Shown: one piece after another, positions 1 through 12,839 of the stretch
Layout: the number at the start of each line of letters is the position of its first letter
Position numbering within the stretch: the stretch's first letter is position 1
Origin: Polytrichum commune
Lineage: Eukaryota; Streptophyta; Polytrichopsida; Polytrichales; Polytrichaceae
Direction: 5' to 3'
NCBI GenBank assembly: GCA_950295325.1
Contig: OX485809.1
Span: 1,614,001-1,678,000, forward strand
Length of the DNA: 64,000 nt
The notes under the pieces: generated by a model
The model's input: only the letters and a program-made list of their open reading frames with translations
Told to the model about the DNA's origin: nothing
Databases searched by the model: none
Position numbers and translations under genes: made by a program

Positions 1-2
1 CC

Positions 3-305
3 CAAAAATCCCAGACCACACGAAGATATGCACCCAACCTCACCACCCCCCTAGACACCTTAGAATACAACCCCGTACCCAAATGGCCCAAATACCTACA
101 CCAACACAAAAATCAATACACATCAACAAGTACCCCCCCCCCCGGAAACAAACAACTAATTCAAAACCTCACAACCAACATATTGGAACTTTACAACACA
201 CATGTGAAAACCAACCCACACACAACCCACATTTATAGAATACAAAGGCAAATTCACAAAACTATGGTGAGCAACAACCAAAACCACCCCATCAACCTTA
301 CATAG
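3..305 (+). pseudogene. Partial open frame cut by the window edge, possibly the tail of a LINE ORF2
   Basis: A frame starting at base 3 stays open for about 100 codons until a TAG at 303-305, with no start codon because it enters from outside the window. The composition is strongly A/C-rich, like the sense strand of the LINE remnant at 24.5-26.5 kb. The peptide includes LDTLEYNPVPKWPKYLHQHK, which reads like a real protein and not like a chance frame. A poly-C run at 133-143 falls inside the frame. Assignment to the C-terminal part of a non-LTR retrotransposon is an inference from composition and general resemblance; no catalytic motif is visible here. Confidence 0.35.
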
Positions 306-2436
306 CAATACAACTCTTCTCCCTGACATGTTGCACCACATAAACACCCCTTAATACAACCCATAGCAATGCACAAACATAAATGGTTCCTTCATTCCGC
401 TTGACAAACATGACATAGTCAACGTTGTTGGCTAAGGAGTATATAGTCCTAAAAATGACCTCCATGTTGCAGAAAGGTGTAAATACCCTTGTATCAATCA
501 TGCTAAATAAGTTCAAAAACGTATGATTACTTGTGAAAGTAGAGGAATTAATTGATCTATTATAAACTAAACAAACTAAAAATAGCACACAAATATAAGT
601 TTCAATGACAAAAAACTCTTTCAAATGGTAAGCCGCATACATTATAACCTCAATGATAATGAGGATTTTGTAGTATCACTTACTTCCAGGTTCATTACAT
701 GCTTTATTAATATTCATTTATATGTTTTGGTTCCACTTCGGGAACAAATTCCCAGTGAATTGCTTATTTACTAAGGGGAAGTGAACATATATATTGAGTT
801 TTAGGCCTTCAAAGTGAAGTGCACTCAGTTCGGGATATGTGAACAAACAACCTTTAAGAATGTAAGGACAAATTTTTTGGGGATTTAGATGGGGCGGGTA
901 ACAAATATTGGTCAGGAACCCAAAACAAGTTTTGAAAAAACAATAGGACTGCGCAGCCCTGGCTGATCACGGCCCCCGGCCTTGACACCCCTTTCCCCCA
1001 TGATGGGGTCATGGCTCGGCTGGCTGGGACCCGCCCAAATTGCATGAGCTCTAACTCCAGCCACTGAACCACATACCAATCAAACATAGGGTCCGTTTAG
1101 GAAAATGAGCCACTTAGGACCCATCTACCTTTGATGATGTGCCCACAAAAGACATGGAGAAGGACCATGTGCACAAGATGTGAAAAAAGGTGGAACTAGT
1201 GCATGAGTAGGCTTATGTTGGGGGTGGTACAAAGGACTACCACGAGGGATGGAGATGGGATAAAGGAATGGTGACGTAAGTGTTTTGCGGCTAAATTAAA
1301 GCCACCCACCTTCCTATTTTGATCATGGCTGTCAACATCCCTCCAAAGCATTGAGGGGTAGCCCACTTGGGGATTGCGGCTCAAAGGACGGCCAACAAAG
1401 GATGGATGAAATCTTGTTCACAAAGTGATGCCACTAGTTATCATCCATTCCAAGCATGATGATACAATGTTGCATGTGTACCTATTGCATGGGATCCATG
1501 CAATTATGGCATGTTGCACACATGCATATGAATCAATATCATGGGTTTCCCCACCCCCCTAATAAGTCCATGCAACCATGTCCCTCCCTCCCCCCCTCCC
1601 CGCTGTCCTGTGTGTAGTATGCCATATGAATGTTTGTTCATGTTTGCCCTTCATGGAGATAGGTGTTAGTTGGCTTGTCTACACCCGTTCATGGTGTCCG
1701 AGAATTAATGGAGGAGTCTTCTTGTGCAATTATCTTGATGTAAGTGGAATCAAATCTTGAGTGCAATGCTTTGTAGTTCGAAGGGTATTGAATGTGACGA
1801 GTCCAAGTGGGGATGTGGGAATGATTGATTCTTTGTATGCTTTCTTTTCAATTGATCCGGTTGATTGATTTTCCCTTTATGTTTCATTTGACTTGCAAAG
1901 TGATTTTCTCTCTCGAGTACACGATGAAGGTAACAATCCAATTTCATCTTTTTGCTTATTTCTCATAGTTTTCAATTTGTCCCAATTTGAATCCTAATTT
2001 GTCTTCAATTCCTTGTAGTACATTTGAGCCTCAACGTGCTTCAAGTACCTCAATTTCCGAAGTACTCCACGATTTACCTTAACCTCAAAAGGTGTGTTTA
2101 AGCTTTGAGATTGCTCCACAAGTTTTGAAGTTACCAGTTGCCTCAAGCCTCAAATTGCCTCATTTTGACACTTCATGTAAAATAATTCGAGGTTGATTGA
2201 AGTGCAATTGGGTCTCTAAGTCCCCTCTTTATTTAGTATGTGAAATCCAAAATAACTTGATTTTTCCATGATTCTTGTATGTTCTAAATATAACATTATT
2301 TGCTCGTATGGATTATTCTTAGTATCAATGTATCTATTATTTGAATATTGGAATTTCCTAGTATTTATTTTCCTCGAACATGAGTTGGTTCAAATAGTTT
2401 CTACTAACTACCTTCTAAAGTCTAGGAGTCTTCAAA
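306..2436. other. Intergenic, no gene seen
   Basis: AT-rich sequence with short frames only and no recognisable protein motif. Around 850-1,080 there is a short GC-richer patch without identity. Confidence 0.5.
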
Positions 2437-2740
2437 AAGTCTTAAGGTTGGGGTCTTCATTTGTGGTTAAAGACCGGGGGTCTTGGTATGTCAATTGAAG
2501 ATCATGGGGCTTGGTTAGCCAAAGACCGGGGGTCTTGATTTGTTGGTTGAAGACCATGGGTCTTGGTTAATTGAAGACTAGGGGTCTTAGTTCGCAATTG
2601 CCGGTTTCCCTAAGCATTCCCCAAAGTCCCCAAGTTGATTGGGCGTTCCCATGACTTTTAAGTTCCCTTTTGGTGTTCCCTTGGCCTTTAGTTCCCTTCA
2701 ATGTTTCCTTTGGCCTTTAAGTTCCCTTCAAAGGAATTTC
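2437..2740. repeat. Tandem array of 26-bp palindromic units
   Basis: Units start near 2470, 2497, 2522, 2550 and 2574, about 26 bp apart. Three contain a perfect short palindrome: AAGACC, three bases, GGTCTT (2470-2484, 2522-2536, 2550-2564). The other two are imperfect. From about 2620 the sequence changes to a second short repeat built on GTTCCCTTNNNGGCCTTTA, ending near 2735. No coding role is visible. Confidence 0.7.
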
Positions 2741-2860
2741 ATCTCTCTTGCAACCGCTCCATTGTCGTATCATGGGTGCTCGTGATGGTCTTTCAACAAC
2801 TCTTGCTTTTGATCCTTCTCGCAATCCTCTTCCTGTTGGTCATGTTTATGCTCGCTTCTA

Positions 2861-3206
2861 CTCGGGGGGGGGGGCAGTGTGTTAGAAAGTTAAGGATATA
2901 GGTGCGAACAACCACTATTTTATAGGGGGGTATTACTTTCAATTCTCTTCTTTATTTCACATGCTATCATTATGTAAATTTCTACTTTGGGTTAATAGAA
3001 AAATGGCTTGCATTACTTATAATTTCAAATTACCTATTATTCCATACCCTATAGTACTTTAAAGATGTCCAGTGCCATTTTTGATACCCTATATTACTCT
3101 TAAGCCCAATTATAAATTTTTGCTCCCATGTTTTTAAAATACCCTATCATTTGTTCGCACGTATATTGCTACTCCAACCATTGACTACCCCCCCCCCCCC
3201 CCCGAG
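2861..3206 (+). mobile_element. Miniature inverted-repeat element capped by G and C tracts, copy A
   Basis: The element begins CTCG followed by an 11-base G run and ends with a 16-base C run then GAG, so the ends are inverted repeats. A second inverted pair lies just inside: ATATAGGTGCGAAC near the left end and the complement of ATATACGTGCGAAC near the right end. It is flanked by a 7-bp direct repeat, GCTTCTA (2854-2860 and 3207-3213), consistent with a target-site duplication. About 320 bp of the interior is nearly identical to copy B at 30,990. There is no coding capacity, so it would be non-autonomous. The superfamily is uncertain: the duplications are 7 and 9 bp, which could suit Mutator-like or hAT-like elements. 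Confidence 0.8.
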
Positions 3207-3213
3207 GCTTCTA

Positions 3214-6045
3214 AACTCAATTGTGCGGTGGCTACAATGTCCTTGTGAGAAACGACCATAGTTTGAGAGTTAGCATAAGTGTATGATTTTGAGAGTAAAT
3301 AACTTGTAGAATGTGGAACGCAAAGGGCATGAGATCGTGAAAACATGAGGGAATATGAACAATAAACCAAGAAAGAGAAAGATTGAGTGGAAGATTGAAG
3401 AAGCAATGCTTGTCGAGACATAACATCCATTCATGACGTGATTGAGAGAATGATCAAGCATGCAAAAGTAAAATGCGAATGGTGAAACTTTTGGCAATAG
3501 ACACAACACGAATGAGTAAGTTCTTGGTGATAGACTGAGAGACATAAGGATAGTGTGTAAGACTTTGAGAGATAGTGAAGAGAGAACCCCTGACAATGAG
3601 CATGCATGTTGTTTCGCTCAGCATGTGAGAGGGAGTGAAGATTGATCGCTTCGAAAAGGGCAACAACCTTCAAGAATCAAAGAGAATGGGTGGATTAGTA
3701 TAAGATTAAGAGCTATTGAATTTCAAGAAAGCCATATTGCCTAATTAAAAGAGGATGAGACACAAAGAATCATGAGATGGGTTGAGTCAAAGTGAGAGTG
3801 CCGCGCACCTCTCCACGAGGAGTGCCTGCAACACAATGGGCACAAGGGGGATGCCAAAGTGACACCATGGACTTGTGCCGACATTAGTGAGAGGGCCCAA
3901 GTGATTCTAGTGTGGGTGAGGGCCCCGGGCGTTGGGAATGCCTCCAACCCACGAAAACTAGCAGTCACAAGGGTAAGTCCATGAGCTATGAGTAGCTTAT
4001 GGCGTTTGGATTTTAAAATGCTCAAAAGCACCTCAATCAGAGGTGTGAGCTAGGAGATATGGCAATTTGAGTGGGGCATCGCCTAGGGACAGCAGTGACC
4101 TGGGAGTGGCGACTGGGACTGCCAAGGTTAGAACAACCATAACTTGCCCGATACTTGCCCGAATGGGGCAAGTGAGGAGTCCATCATCATCTACGCAAAG
4201 AGTAGATGTCAATGAAGTGGTCATTTCATAACATCAAAGATCATAGGAAGAAATTATGGTGGTCTGAAGCTGTTGGGGGGTCCTAATCCCAGCGGCTAAG
4301 GGAAATTTTCACCTTGCCCCAGCTCTTAGGAGAGAGACAAAAGGTTTCTTAACGGTGGGGTAGGGGCCCTGCTCAAAGTCCTAGAGGCTTATATGAGTGA
4401 GGTGGCGTGGCCAACCGAACCCACCCGAGGCCGAACGGCACGGCCTCCACGGGCATTGGTCCAACGAGGGGGCATAGTTGCCTAGTATGGTTCGGTTTGT
4501 TGTAGTGTTGCTCCGGCAACACGATGATGAACATAAGATTGGACTTCCGTGGATGGAAGTCGACATCTAACCATTGGCTACCGACTAAGGGAAGAGTCCC
4601 GAATGCAAGTGTAGCAAGGTTGGTGACCCACCTATGGCTTGGAGGTCCGCGGTATGGGGAGCTAACCATTCCCATGGGTTTAATGTGAAGGGTTAGCGCT
4701 CATGACACTTGCTAGAATTGGGAAATGGTCAAGATAGTTAAGGGGCGCTAGCTAGGGTTGTGACAAAGAAGAACTTGACATGCTATAGCCGTGACAAAGG
4801 CTTGGAGTTACTTGTGAGGAATGGATATTACCATGTAATAGACACCATGATGAGAGTAATACCTAGTCAGGTCTACTACCCCTTCTTAGAACGAATAAAG
4901 AGTTTGCATGCATGGTTGACGAGGCCTAGTAATGCCTTATCCAAGATATAGGTTGCCAAGGACAATACCTTGAAAGGAAGAAGACTTTACCTTATCAGAC
5001 TAAGACTATACCCAATGTCAATAAACTTAATGTCAAACAAATCGTAGCAAGCAACAAAGGCTATAGCCTAACTTGTTTATGTATTGCTTTTGTACTAACC
5101 CGTGTGAGTGATTCTTGACTTGATTTGCCTAAACTACTTGAAGATGAGGGTGGTGATTACAATTTTAAAGACTTGCATGATGGTTGTAAGTTGATTAAAA
5201 GAACCTAGCTATGAGATTATCACACACACAAATCATGGCAATTAAGACTATGCGCCTACTCAAAGACAATACCCCATAATTTGTTCTAACTATGAGCCAT
5301 TGATCATTCTCCAAGATATTGAGTTTCACGAGTGACGTAGGTCATGAAATTAAAGTGATAAGAGTCTACGTATAGGACTAATCACACATGACATCTACAA
5401 TACATATGAACCATTAAGAGTAAATCCTAGACATAATGAGAAAAAAATGAAGCAGTGAAAGACCAAAGATTGTTATTCAAAATCTTAATCCAATGTGACA
5501 ATAATCCTTACATACACTACATCACTCAACCCTAAGACCTAGTACCATGTGTTGTTTCTTTGAGTTTAGTTTTAAGTGATAGCAAAAACCTAATTATAAG
5601 CAGTCCCACTTCGTTTTACTCAAGGTCACCTAAAAGAAAAGTGAGCATGGGTGAGCCCTTAGTTGACACAAGTACAAATGATTTGGGTGAACCAACTCAT
5701 ACACTTGTTCCTTGTTAGATGCCTAAACCCTTGCCTCCAAGAAACTAATGTACGGGTTGGTTCGGCCCAGCCAGTACAAAGTTGCTTGCTCAAATCAACA
5801 TTAAGCCGTAGTGGAAGTGAACTTTTGGCTCTATCGATGCCCAAATGAGTCAATAACACTCCATGCTTTCACCGTGCTAGGGCGCTTGTATCACCTTAGT
5901 GGCAAATCTTAGTGAAATTAATACATGTTTGTGAAGAAATGTGTACGTACTAAGACGACATTAGAGAGCATGTAGGGACTATCTCTTTTAGGCAGATGTC
6001 ATAATGATGTCCACTTTTTAGATATGCACTTCATCACCCATCACC
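3214..6045. other. Intergenic, no gene seen
   Basis: Short unrelated frames only. The stretch from about 3.75 to 4.75 kb is richer in GC than its surroundings and could be old transposon or gene debris, but I recognise no protein in any frame. Confidence 0.45.
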
Positions 6046-6063
6046 CATCATCATCATCATCAT

Positions 6064-6096
<33 letters not shown>
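6046..6096. repeat. Compound microsatellite (ATC)n then (TA)n
   Basis: A run of CAT/ATC triplets passes directly into an alternating TA run that ends at 6096, about 60 bp before a MITE copy. Confidence 0.9.
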
Positions 6097-6098
<2 letters not shown>

Positions 6099-6152
6099 TG
6101 TCCAATTAAGATAGGAAACTGAATTAGGTCTTCTTATCTTATGTGTGTATAA

Positions 6153-6651
6153 AAGCCACTTCACACACGAGCCAAGAGCCATGATCATGAAATTGGGAGA
6201 GTCCAAAAGAAAGTGTCCAAAGGCCATCCCAAGACACATCTTAAATCACGTAGTGTGGTCACGGATTCTCAAGTGTAGTGTGAAGTCATATGTGTCTAGG
6301 CCCTCAACCAAATGCTATTTCAATGAATTTCTATTCATGTGGGTCCTCACACATGATACAGTAGAATAAATCAACGGTTGTGAGCGTTCGGAGTGCCATG
6401 GTCTCCCGGTTTTGTGTTAGGCCTACCTCCAAGAGGTGGTTTTTGGAAATAGTCCAAGTGACCATGAAACATGATCCGTTTGATGCCATGTAGGAATCCA
6501 TGTAGACTTTACATCCATCTTGCATTCACATACTCCGTTGGTCCCTCAAGCGTAGTGTGAAGCGAACTTGGACCGGCTCTGCCTTTCCCACCAATGAGAA
6601 TGCTTGAAGTGTAATGGTCACGGGCTCTCGGTCTTGTGTGTGAAGTGGTCC
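6153..6651 (+). mobile_element. Harbinger-like MITE, copy 1 (499 bp)
   Basis: This is one of five full-length copies of the same element in the window. The ends are imperfect terminal inverted repeats of about 38 bp, with outer consensus GGGCCACTTCACACACRAG; in this copy the left end is mutated to AAGCCAC. It is flanked by TAA on both sides (6150-6152, 6652-6654). A three-base TWA duplication with GG-starting ends is the known pattern of PIF/Harbinger elements and Tourist MITEs. The interior has no transposase frame. The apparent open frame shared between copies is only element conservation. Confidence 0.87.
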
Positions 6652-6934
6652 TAAGTGATTTTTATTTGAGTTGGTGTGTGTCATGTATTGGCTGAGCCTT
6701 AGTGTCAAGCATTCTTGAACACTAATGCTGTACCTCATTGCCCAGTCAAATGGGGGATTAATATATGTCAATCTTCATTAGCAAAGGGTTCAGAGAAAAG
6801 GGTCCCTAATGGTAAAATGTCATGTAACTCTTCCAAGCCTCAAGGGGTGACTTTGTCCATAAATTGTGTTATGAAGGTTTGGTTGTTTGGGCATCAATAA
6901 TTTTGGAAGGTTCTTATCCTTGGCAATGTTCATA

Positions 6935-7325
6935 AGAACATAAACTGCACTAAAAATGATATTTAGTGCCATATGGTATTTTATGTCACTATGGTGATTT
7001 TTTGGATGACACTTCTTATGAATAAGTGAGCAAATACTATCATGGATGATGGATGAGCTCATCCATTGGCCAGAACCCTGCCTTCTCTTGTCAGCAACTT
7101 GTGATGAAATATTGTGATGGATGATTGAAATTTGGATGAAAATCACTTGGTAAGTGACAGTAATTGCAACACTTCAAATTTGTAATCATCCAAAAAAAAT
7201 TACAATGAATGGCAAATAATGGTGGGTGACATTTTAGTGTTGGTAACATTACGCCACGATTTACAAGTAGGATTGACCAAGACAATTAGAGTTGGTGACA
7301 CTAATCATCATATTTAGTGAACATC
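6935..7325 (-). repeat. Dispersed repeat family R2, copy 1 (about 390 bp)
   Basis: This segment is the reverse complement of 59,536-59,907, aligning over nearly its full length with moderate divergence. Both copies end in related inverted repeats around AACTRCACTAAATATG, so the family may be another MITE type. Boundaries and target duplication are not clear. There is no coding capacity. Confidence 0.65.
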
Positions 7326-9599
7326 ATTGCAATCTTTCCATGGTTTTATAGTGCACTGCAACATCTCCATGTCCACCATGATTAAGGTCATACACTGTAG
7401 CCATACACTTAGTATGGTTCTATTGTGCCTTGCCAAAAGCCGGTCTAACACTTTAACCCCTAAATGCTCAAGCCTTCACATTTTATTTTTGGGCATTTAT
7501 GGCACTAGTGTTCAAAATCTATGTTATGTAGTAAAATGGAGATTGTTTTCTTAAATTTTCAACCGTACGGATGTGAACTAGACTATTATATATTCTTGAT
7601 GTGAAACTTGAAGACAATCGGACCACATTTGCTAGGTCAGTTTCACATACGAACATGGCCTTCATTTGGGGCGTTTGGGGGGGGGGGGGCAGGTAGAGAA
7701 AACTCTGGATTTTCTTTTGTTTTCGTGACCAATTTGGTCATGCCACAAATTTTAGAAAGCTAGTAACTTTGCCATAAATATGTTATGAAATAAAATGCAA
7801 TTGATTTTAAAGTCTGGGAAGCTGAAGAGGCTAATGGGACTCAAAGTACATCAAGTTGTGTGGATGACAAATGTGTTACTCCCAAAAATTTGGGTTTTCC
7901 TTAGCAAATTTAGATGAAGTTCGTCACCTTTAAAATTGGAGTGCCACATGAGGTCATCTTTAGGACATTTCCCCTTTTTCATGGAGCAAACAATATATGC
8001 ACTCATTTTTTCCTGAATCCATTTGGTCAAGTTGTGCACAACCGTCGCCTTGTCCTCAAGGATAAAAGAACCTCACCCAAATTGGGCATCATATGTGAAA
8101 GAGAATGGCTCCTAAATATAGCTCTTATATTTGGGAAATTATTGGGACCACCTCCCAAAACAAGCAATGCCAACCTAACAAAAATTCCTACATGCTTGGA
8201 GTATGAGGTCTTTATATTATATTTTGGCCACATGGTAACAAACACCACCCTACACCAATAGATACCTTCCAACCACATAGAGCTGATGGGTCACAAACAT
8301 CATCAAAATATTGGATGGCAACCCATTTCGGGTTGCATGAGCATTTAAGGGTTAAGGGTTAACCCTTAACTTCCTTATAGACCAACTTGGGCTTATATAT
8401 GAATCTTGAATGCAAACTCATCCAAAAGGAAGGTGTTAGGAAGGTCACAATAGATATCATTATGTTCCTCATCAGATTTTCTTGTCATTGATCCATTCCA
8501 ATATGAAAAGATGGTTGTTCACAAGAAAATTTTGAAATCAAGAATGCACTTACTTAAATCCCTTTGTTGATGTATACATTACTACATATAATATATTAAT
8601 GTTATTTTGAATGGAGATTTGTCAATTTTTGATGGACTCATTTTCTTACCTCAAAGTGTGTATTTGATCTTAATATAATCTCAAATCTTTGGACTATAAG
8701 TAGATTGTATACGTTCATCACAATTTTCAAAGTTTAATGATTCTAAATCATTATAAACAAATCATGAAAATTATTAAATATTTGTATCATATTTATGTGA
8801 TTTAAAATGATAAGCAACAACTTTTCTTTTCAATACAATAAAAATTAAGCTCTAGAAACCTTACTTTGTGAGATGATGTAATGAAACCATAATATGCTCA
8901 AGGAAGTTAAGGATTAGAAGATGATCAATTTTGGCTTGTTCATTTGTACCCTATCTTTAGAAAATAATGTTCATTATGCACATTGAATCAATTGTAAGTT
9001 TGGGAGAATGTTTTTATAGAGTGAGAGTCATGTGGAATAGTGTATATACTAGTCCACATGATATATGTAAACTAGTATGTATACGTGCATGTTTCATGCA
9101 AAACTACTCCAAATCTTGATTATTTTTGGACGTGAAAGTATGCTTAATATTCATTTCCTATAAATACATATATTTAGTGCACACTCACGCTCATAGAATT
9201 GACGATCAATTTTGGCTTGCACATTTTCTTTTTGCAAACCTCCTACCTTTCTTGAAAACATTTGTTGATATATATACACACATATATACATGGTCATTTT
9301 AGGAACATTGAAGAATGAGCAATTATCCAGTGCACCCTCGATAATCCATTTCATTGAGTTAACGGATTGTCGTGACAGTCTCTTTGGGAAATGACAATAA
9401 ATAAGGTTGTTTCACAAGAGTCTTGGAAGCCAAAGGTTGCAACATAAGTTAGACAATTCTTATTCATTCGCTTTCCTTATTAGGACACCTACATTTGAGT
9501 TGTGTGTGGTCTAGCTTGGCTCCAAGAACGGATTCTAGAAAGACACGTGTTTAAGAATGATTGGATTGCGTGGTCAAACTATGATAACTATTCTAGGCT
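7326..9599. other. Intergenic, no gene seen
   Basis: AT-rich, without recognisable coding sequence. It contains a 13-base G run (7677-7689) followed by CAG, as at the left end of the G/C-capped elements, and a perfect 20-bp palindrome at 8351-8370. Confidence 0.5.
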
Positions 9600-9795
9600 C
9601 TTCAATAAACATACTTGAAAGGACCTATATAACCATTCAATGAGCTTGAGAAATACCACTTTTGATTATGAATAAAATACTCTACCAACTACAAAAATTG
9701 TGAGGAAAGTGGCTATGGGCTCAATTGGGATTTGCAAACCATCTTGTATAGTAATCACGTGTTTCATATCCTATGGGAAGTGGGCTAGTTAGAAG
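9600..9795 (+). repeat. Dispersed repeat family R3, copy 1
   Basis: The segment containing GGCTATGGGCTCAATTGGGA and CACGTGTTTCATATCCTA recurs, diverged, at 62,120-62,300 in the same orientation and at 52,430-52,612 in the opposite one. The shared part is about 150-180 bp. It has no frame and no clear ends. Confidence 0.6.
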
Positions 9796-10480
9796 AAGTA
9801 ACCATTTAAATCCAACTTCCCAAGCCTATGAAAGGGTTGTTTTGAGTGTCTTACACTCAATGTTGGTTGCGGAATTTTTATGGACAAGTTTTGAGATTAA
9901 AATGAAAATACGTTTGCATGATCTTAAAACATGAGAGATGAGCAATTTCAAGGGGGAAAATGGCATGGATAATCCTTTATATTTATACATTCTAATAATT
10001 GAATGAAGGGATGCTCAAGAAATGCCATGTTTTGTCCCCCCAAAAAGACCTTTGACCAATGAATTTTTCTTGGCAAATCAATAAATTGCTTTGTGTGATC
10101 CACTAGATGGGAACATCTCAATAGTTGAGTGGCAATCGGCATCACATGAGTAGTGGGCAATAAATTCTCTAAACCCCAAGCCAAATTCAGTAAATAAAAG
10201 TGATTTAGGGCATATTTGCTAAAATTATCACTCCTTAAATTAAAATTTTATCATCTTAGAGCACTAACATTTTGAACGAAGAAGAGTGACGGGGCCTATA
10301 ACCATGGGTTTTTGAAAAACCATCAATCCATTACTACTTTTATCATAAAAATCCACACCAAGACATGTCACTTACTGACATCCTCAAATATACATCTGAA
10401 CACACCACTGTGGATAGTAGTCACACTCTACAACACCAACAAGTTCAAACAGAAGCAATAAAACAAAATAAAAGTAAAAT
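9796..10480. other. Intergenic, no gene seen
   Basis: No recognisable frame, RNA gene or repeat. Confidence 0.45.
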
Positions 10481-10539
10481 CGAAGTTTTATTTATACTCC
10501 GACGTGAAGCATGACCTTGTTGTAGCTTGACATTGGAGC

Positions 10540-11282
10540 GTGAATGAAATTGTGACTCTCATAATCAATTTTGCACCAAAATTTAAAACACATAATGAAG
10601 ATGTTTGCAATAAACCCATGACCTTTCTTTTTCAAAACCTGGGAGGACATTTTCCATTAGAGCATGTGAAATGCGGGGATGTTGTCAATTGTGACACAAC
10701 TTGCAATATTCTCCTTGGAGACAACGTTGATGATCAATCCAAGGCATGGATATGCAATGGAGATGACTCCAACATAATATAATAACTGTCCATGAGTCCG
10801 GTGCTCTCCCATTTGTTTTTGTGATCGGTTGTGAATGCCAAAGGATTGAGACACATTGTCTTCCCAAACCTCAACGTAGGGTGTGCGTCTGGGTATAGTG
10901 GCATACAATAATATGACATAGGGATGGAGAGGGTTGCAATTGTTGATAGCCCACAGCGAGGCAAAAGTGCCTCCCTCTGCTGTAGTTGAAATTCAATGAC
11001 CTCAAATGCCAACACCTCTTGAGTCAATAGATTGGTACCTATCTTCACTAGCCAAGTGCTAGGCACTATAGGCCAATCCAACACATACCTTTTCTTGTTG
11101 CCACTCACATAACGCTTGATGTTGTTTGAGGAAAACCAAAATCTATACTCCACATTGGTGAAACAAAATTCCTCCTTGAACCCTTTGTAAAATGGAGTAG
11201 GAGTGCCATGCTTGTCATTACTAACTTTTGCATTGCATAAATTACATGTATTGGCTTGCATTGCCAAATATCTTTTGGCCAA
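10540..11282 (-). pseudogene. Decayed coding-like sequence of unknown identity
   Basis: The minus strand holds a 182-codon frame (11,282 down to 10,734) whose residue mix looks protein-like, for example KKRYVLDWPIVPSTWLVKIG. A second frame continues toward 10,540 with a hydrophobic stretch (YVGVISIAYPCLGLIINVVS), suggesting a frameshift between them. I do not recognise a family. It could be part of an unidentified transposon protein or a broken host gene. No splice structure or start can be defended. Confidence 0.3.
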
Positions 11283-12839
11283 GCTGAGAGCAATCTAGCA
11301 ATGTGCCATTAAGAAGCAAACAATTAGTCTCTAACACATATGTGCTATGAACCACACCATGCTCTTCAACATTCAGAGACTCCCCTTTGCATGCTCTTTT
11401 TACCCTAGTGTCATGACCATAATCAAAGTAGCTGACTTTGTTGGATCTATGCGAGTCACAATCTATATTGGGTGGCTAGTTGAGCTTCCGTTTGGTGGGC
11501 CCAAATAGCACTGAGCCCTCCAACGCGCAATCCCTAGTGTTAAGATCTTATGCCCCTTGGTAAAACTTCGAGGCAACTACTAGCAACTTGGGATTTCCTC
11601 AACTCACAATAACCTTCAATTTCAAAGACGTTGAATCAAAGTATTTACCACTTGAAACCCTTTCAACCATGACATGTAATTTGCAATCTGCAGGAAAATC
11701 TAGATCAATTAATTCATTGTTGCCTCATACAAACAAGTCATATTGTTGCCAAATTGTTGAAGCCATTTGTTATGCACCATCTTTGTGAGGTTGCACATTG
11801 GCATTTACGCACATTCACCTATTGTCTGATTTTATGAACCACAACAAATTTGTTATATGGTTTTCATGTAGAAATATAAAAATATAAAAGAAACTTGTGT
11901 AATTCACTTACAATAAGCATGTGACCACCCAATTGCATGTAGTGGAAGTGCCATAACCCCAATCACTCAGAAAGACCAAGATTGCCTTCTTATGTAGCAT
12001 CTCTAGATGACAACCACCATAGACGAATCACATGATATTTAGTCTCAGCTTCATACATTGTTTTTGCGTCTTTGTCCCCATTCTACTATAAACATAATTC
12101 TTTGAACCCGAGACAAAATAACAACAATTTGGGAAGGCAAGAGTACTGAATTTATCCTTGATGACCTTCAATGATGGCCCTAAAAGGTGATGTGCTTCAC
12201 CATTTTAAGGATATTTTAGAACTTAGTATGCCAATAACTATTTGCTAGATGCCATTACTCTAGCACAATTTTCTAGTAGTGGGTTTTTCATGACCTCGTT
12301 AGCAACACATTGCCAAGCCGTATCTAGTGACTTCAATGACTCAAGACATGTACCATTGGACATAAGGTGGTCATGAATACCAATATGAATGCAATTCTTT
12401 GACATTATGGATGATTATGATTGGACATGTAGTATGCGGGCATATCTTAAAGCAATGCATACATGTGTTGACTGACATATCCTATGCTCTATTCTTAATT
12501 TTCTAGAAGCCTCATTGCCAATAGAAAATAAAATTGGGTTGATCTAGGGATGTTGAAATTGATGTGATGCAGTTTTTGGCCATTACATCACGTTTGAGCA
12601 TGACATCCAAAGGACATTATTGTGGTTATAAATTTATTTACCACATAGCATATTTTTTACAGCGCCACCACAAAAATCAACTACACATCAACAATTACCC
12701 TCCAGTCAACTACTCCCATTAGAGTTCAATTGCATATCAACAGTTGATTCTTTAGTCAATTTTTCCTATTAGTAGTCTATTGAAATACAATAAAACTAGA
12801 GATTAGATTTCACAAGTAAAAACACATATACAGAGGCAT
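11283..12839 (-). other. Intervening sequence with scattered coding-like pieces
   Basis: The minus strand between the two coding-like blocks contains short stretches that read like protein (around 11.9-12.2 kb) but are broken by stops. No family is recognised and no other feature is seen. Confidence 0.25.

Noticed and set aside
2437-2590. Regular palindromic repeats resembling a CRISPR array
   Set aside because: Units are directly tandem with no unique spacers, and the genome is a plant nucleus.
3741-4675. GC-richer stretch with minus-strand frames of up to 100 codons
   Set aside because: No motif in any frame and no shared repeat in the window; not enough to call a gene.
6145-6369. Open frame shared with 45,027-45,398 (ending in NEFLFMWVLTHD-like residues)
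   Set aside because: It lies inside the MITE; similarity reflects copy identity, and other copies carry stops in the same frame.
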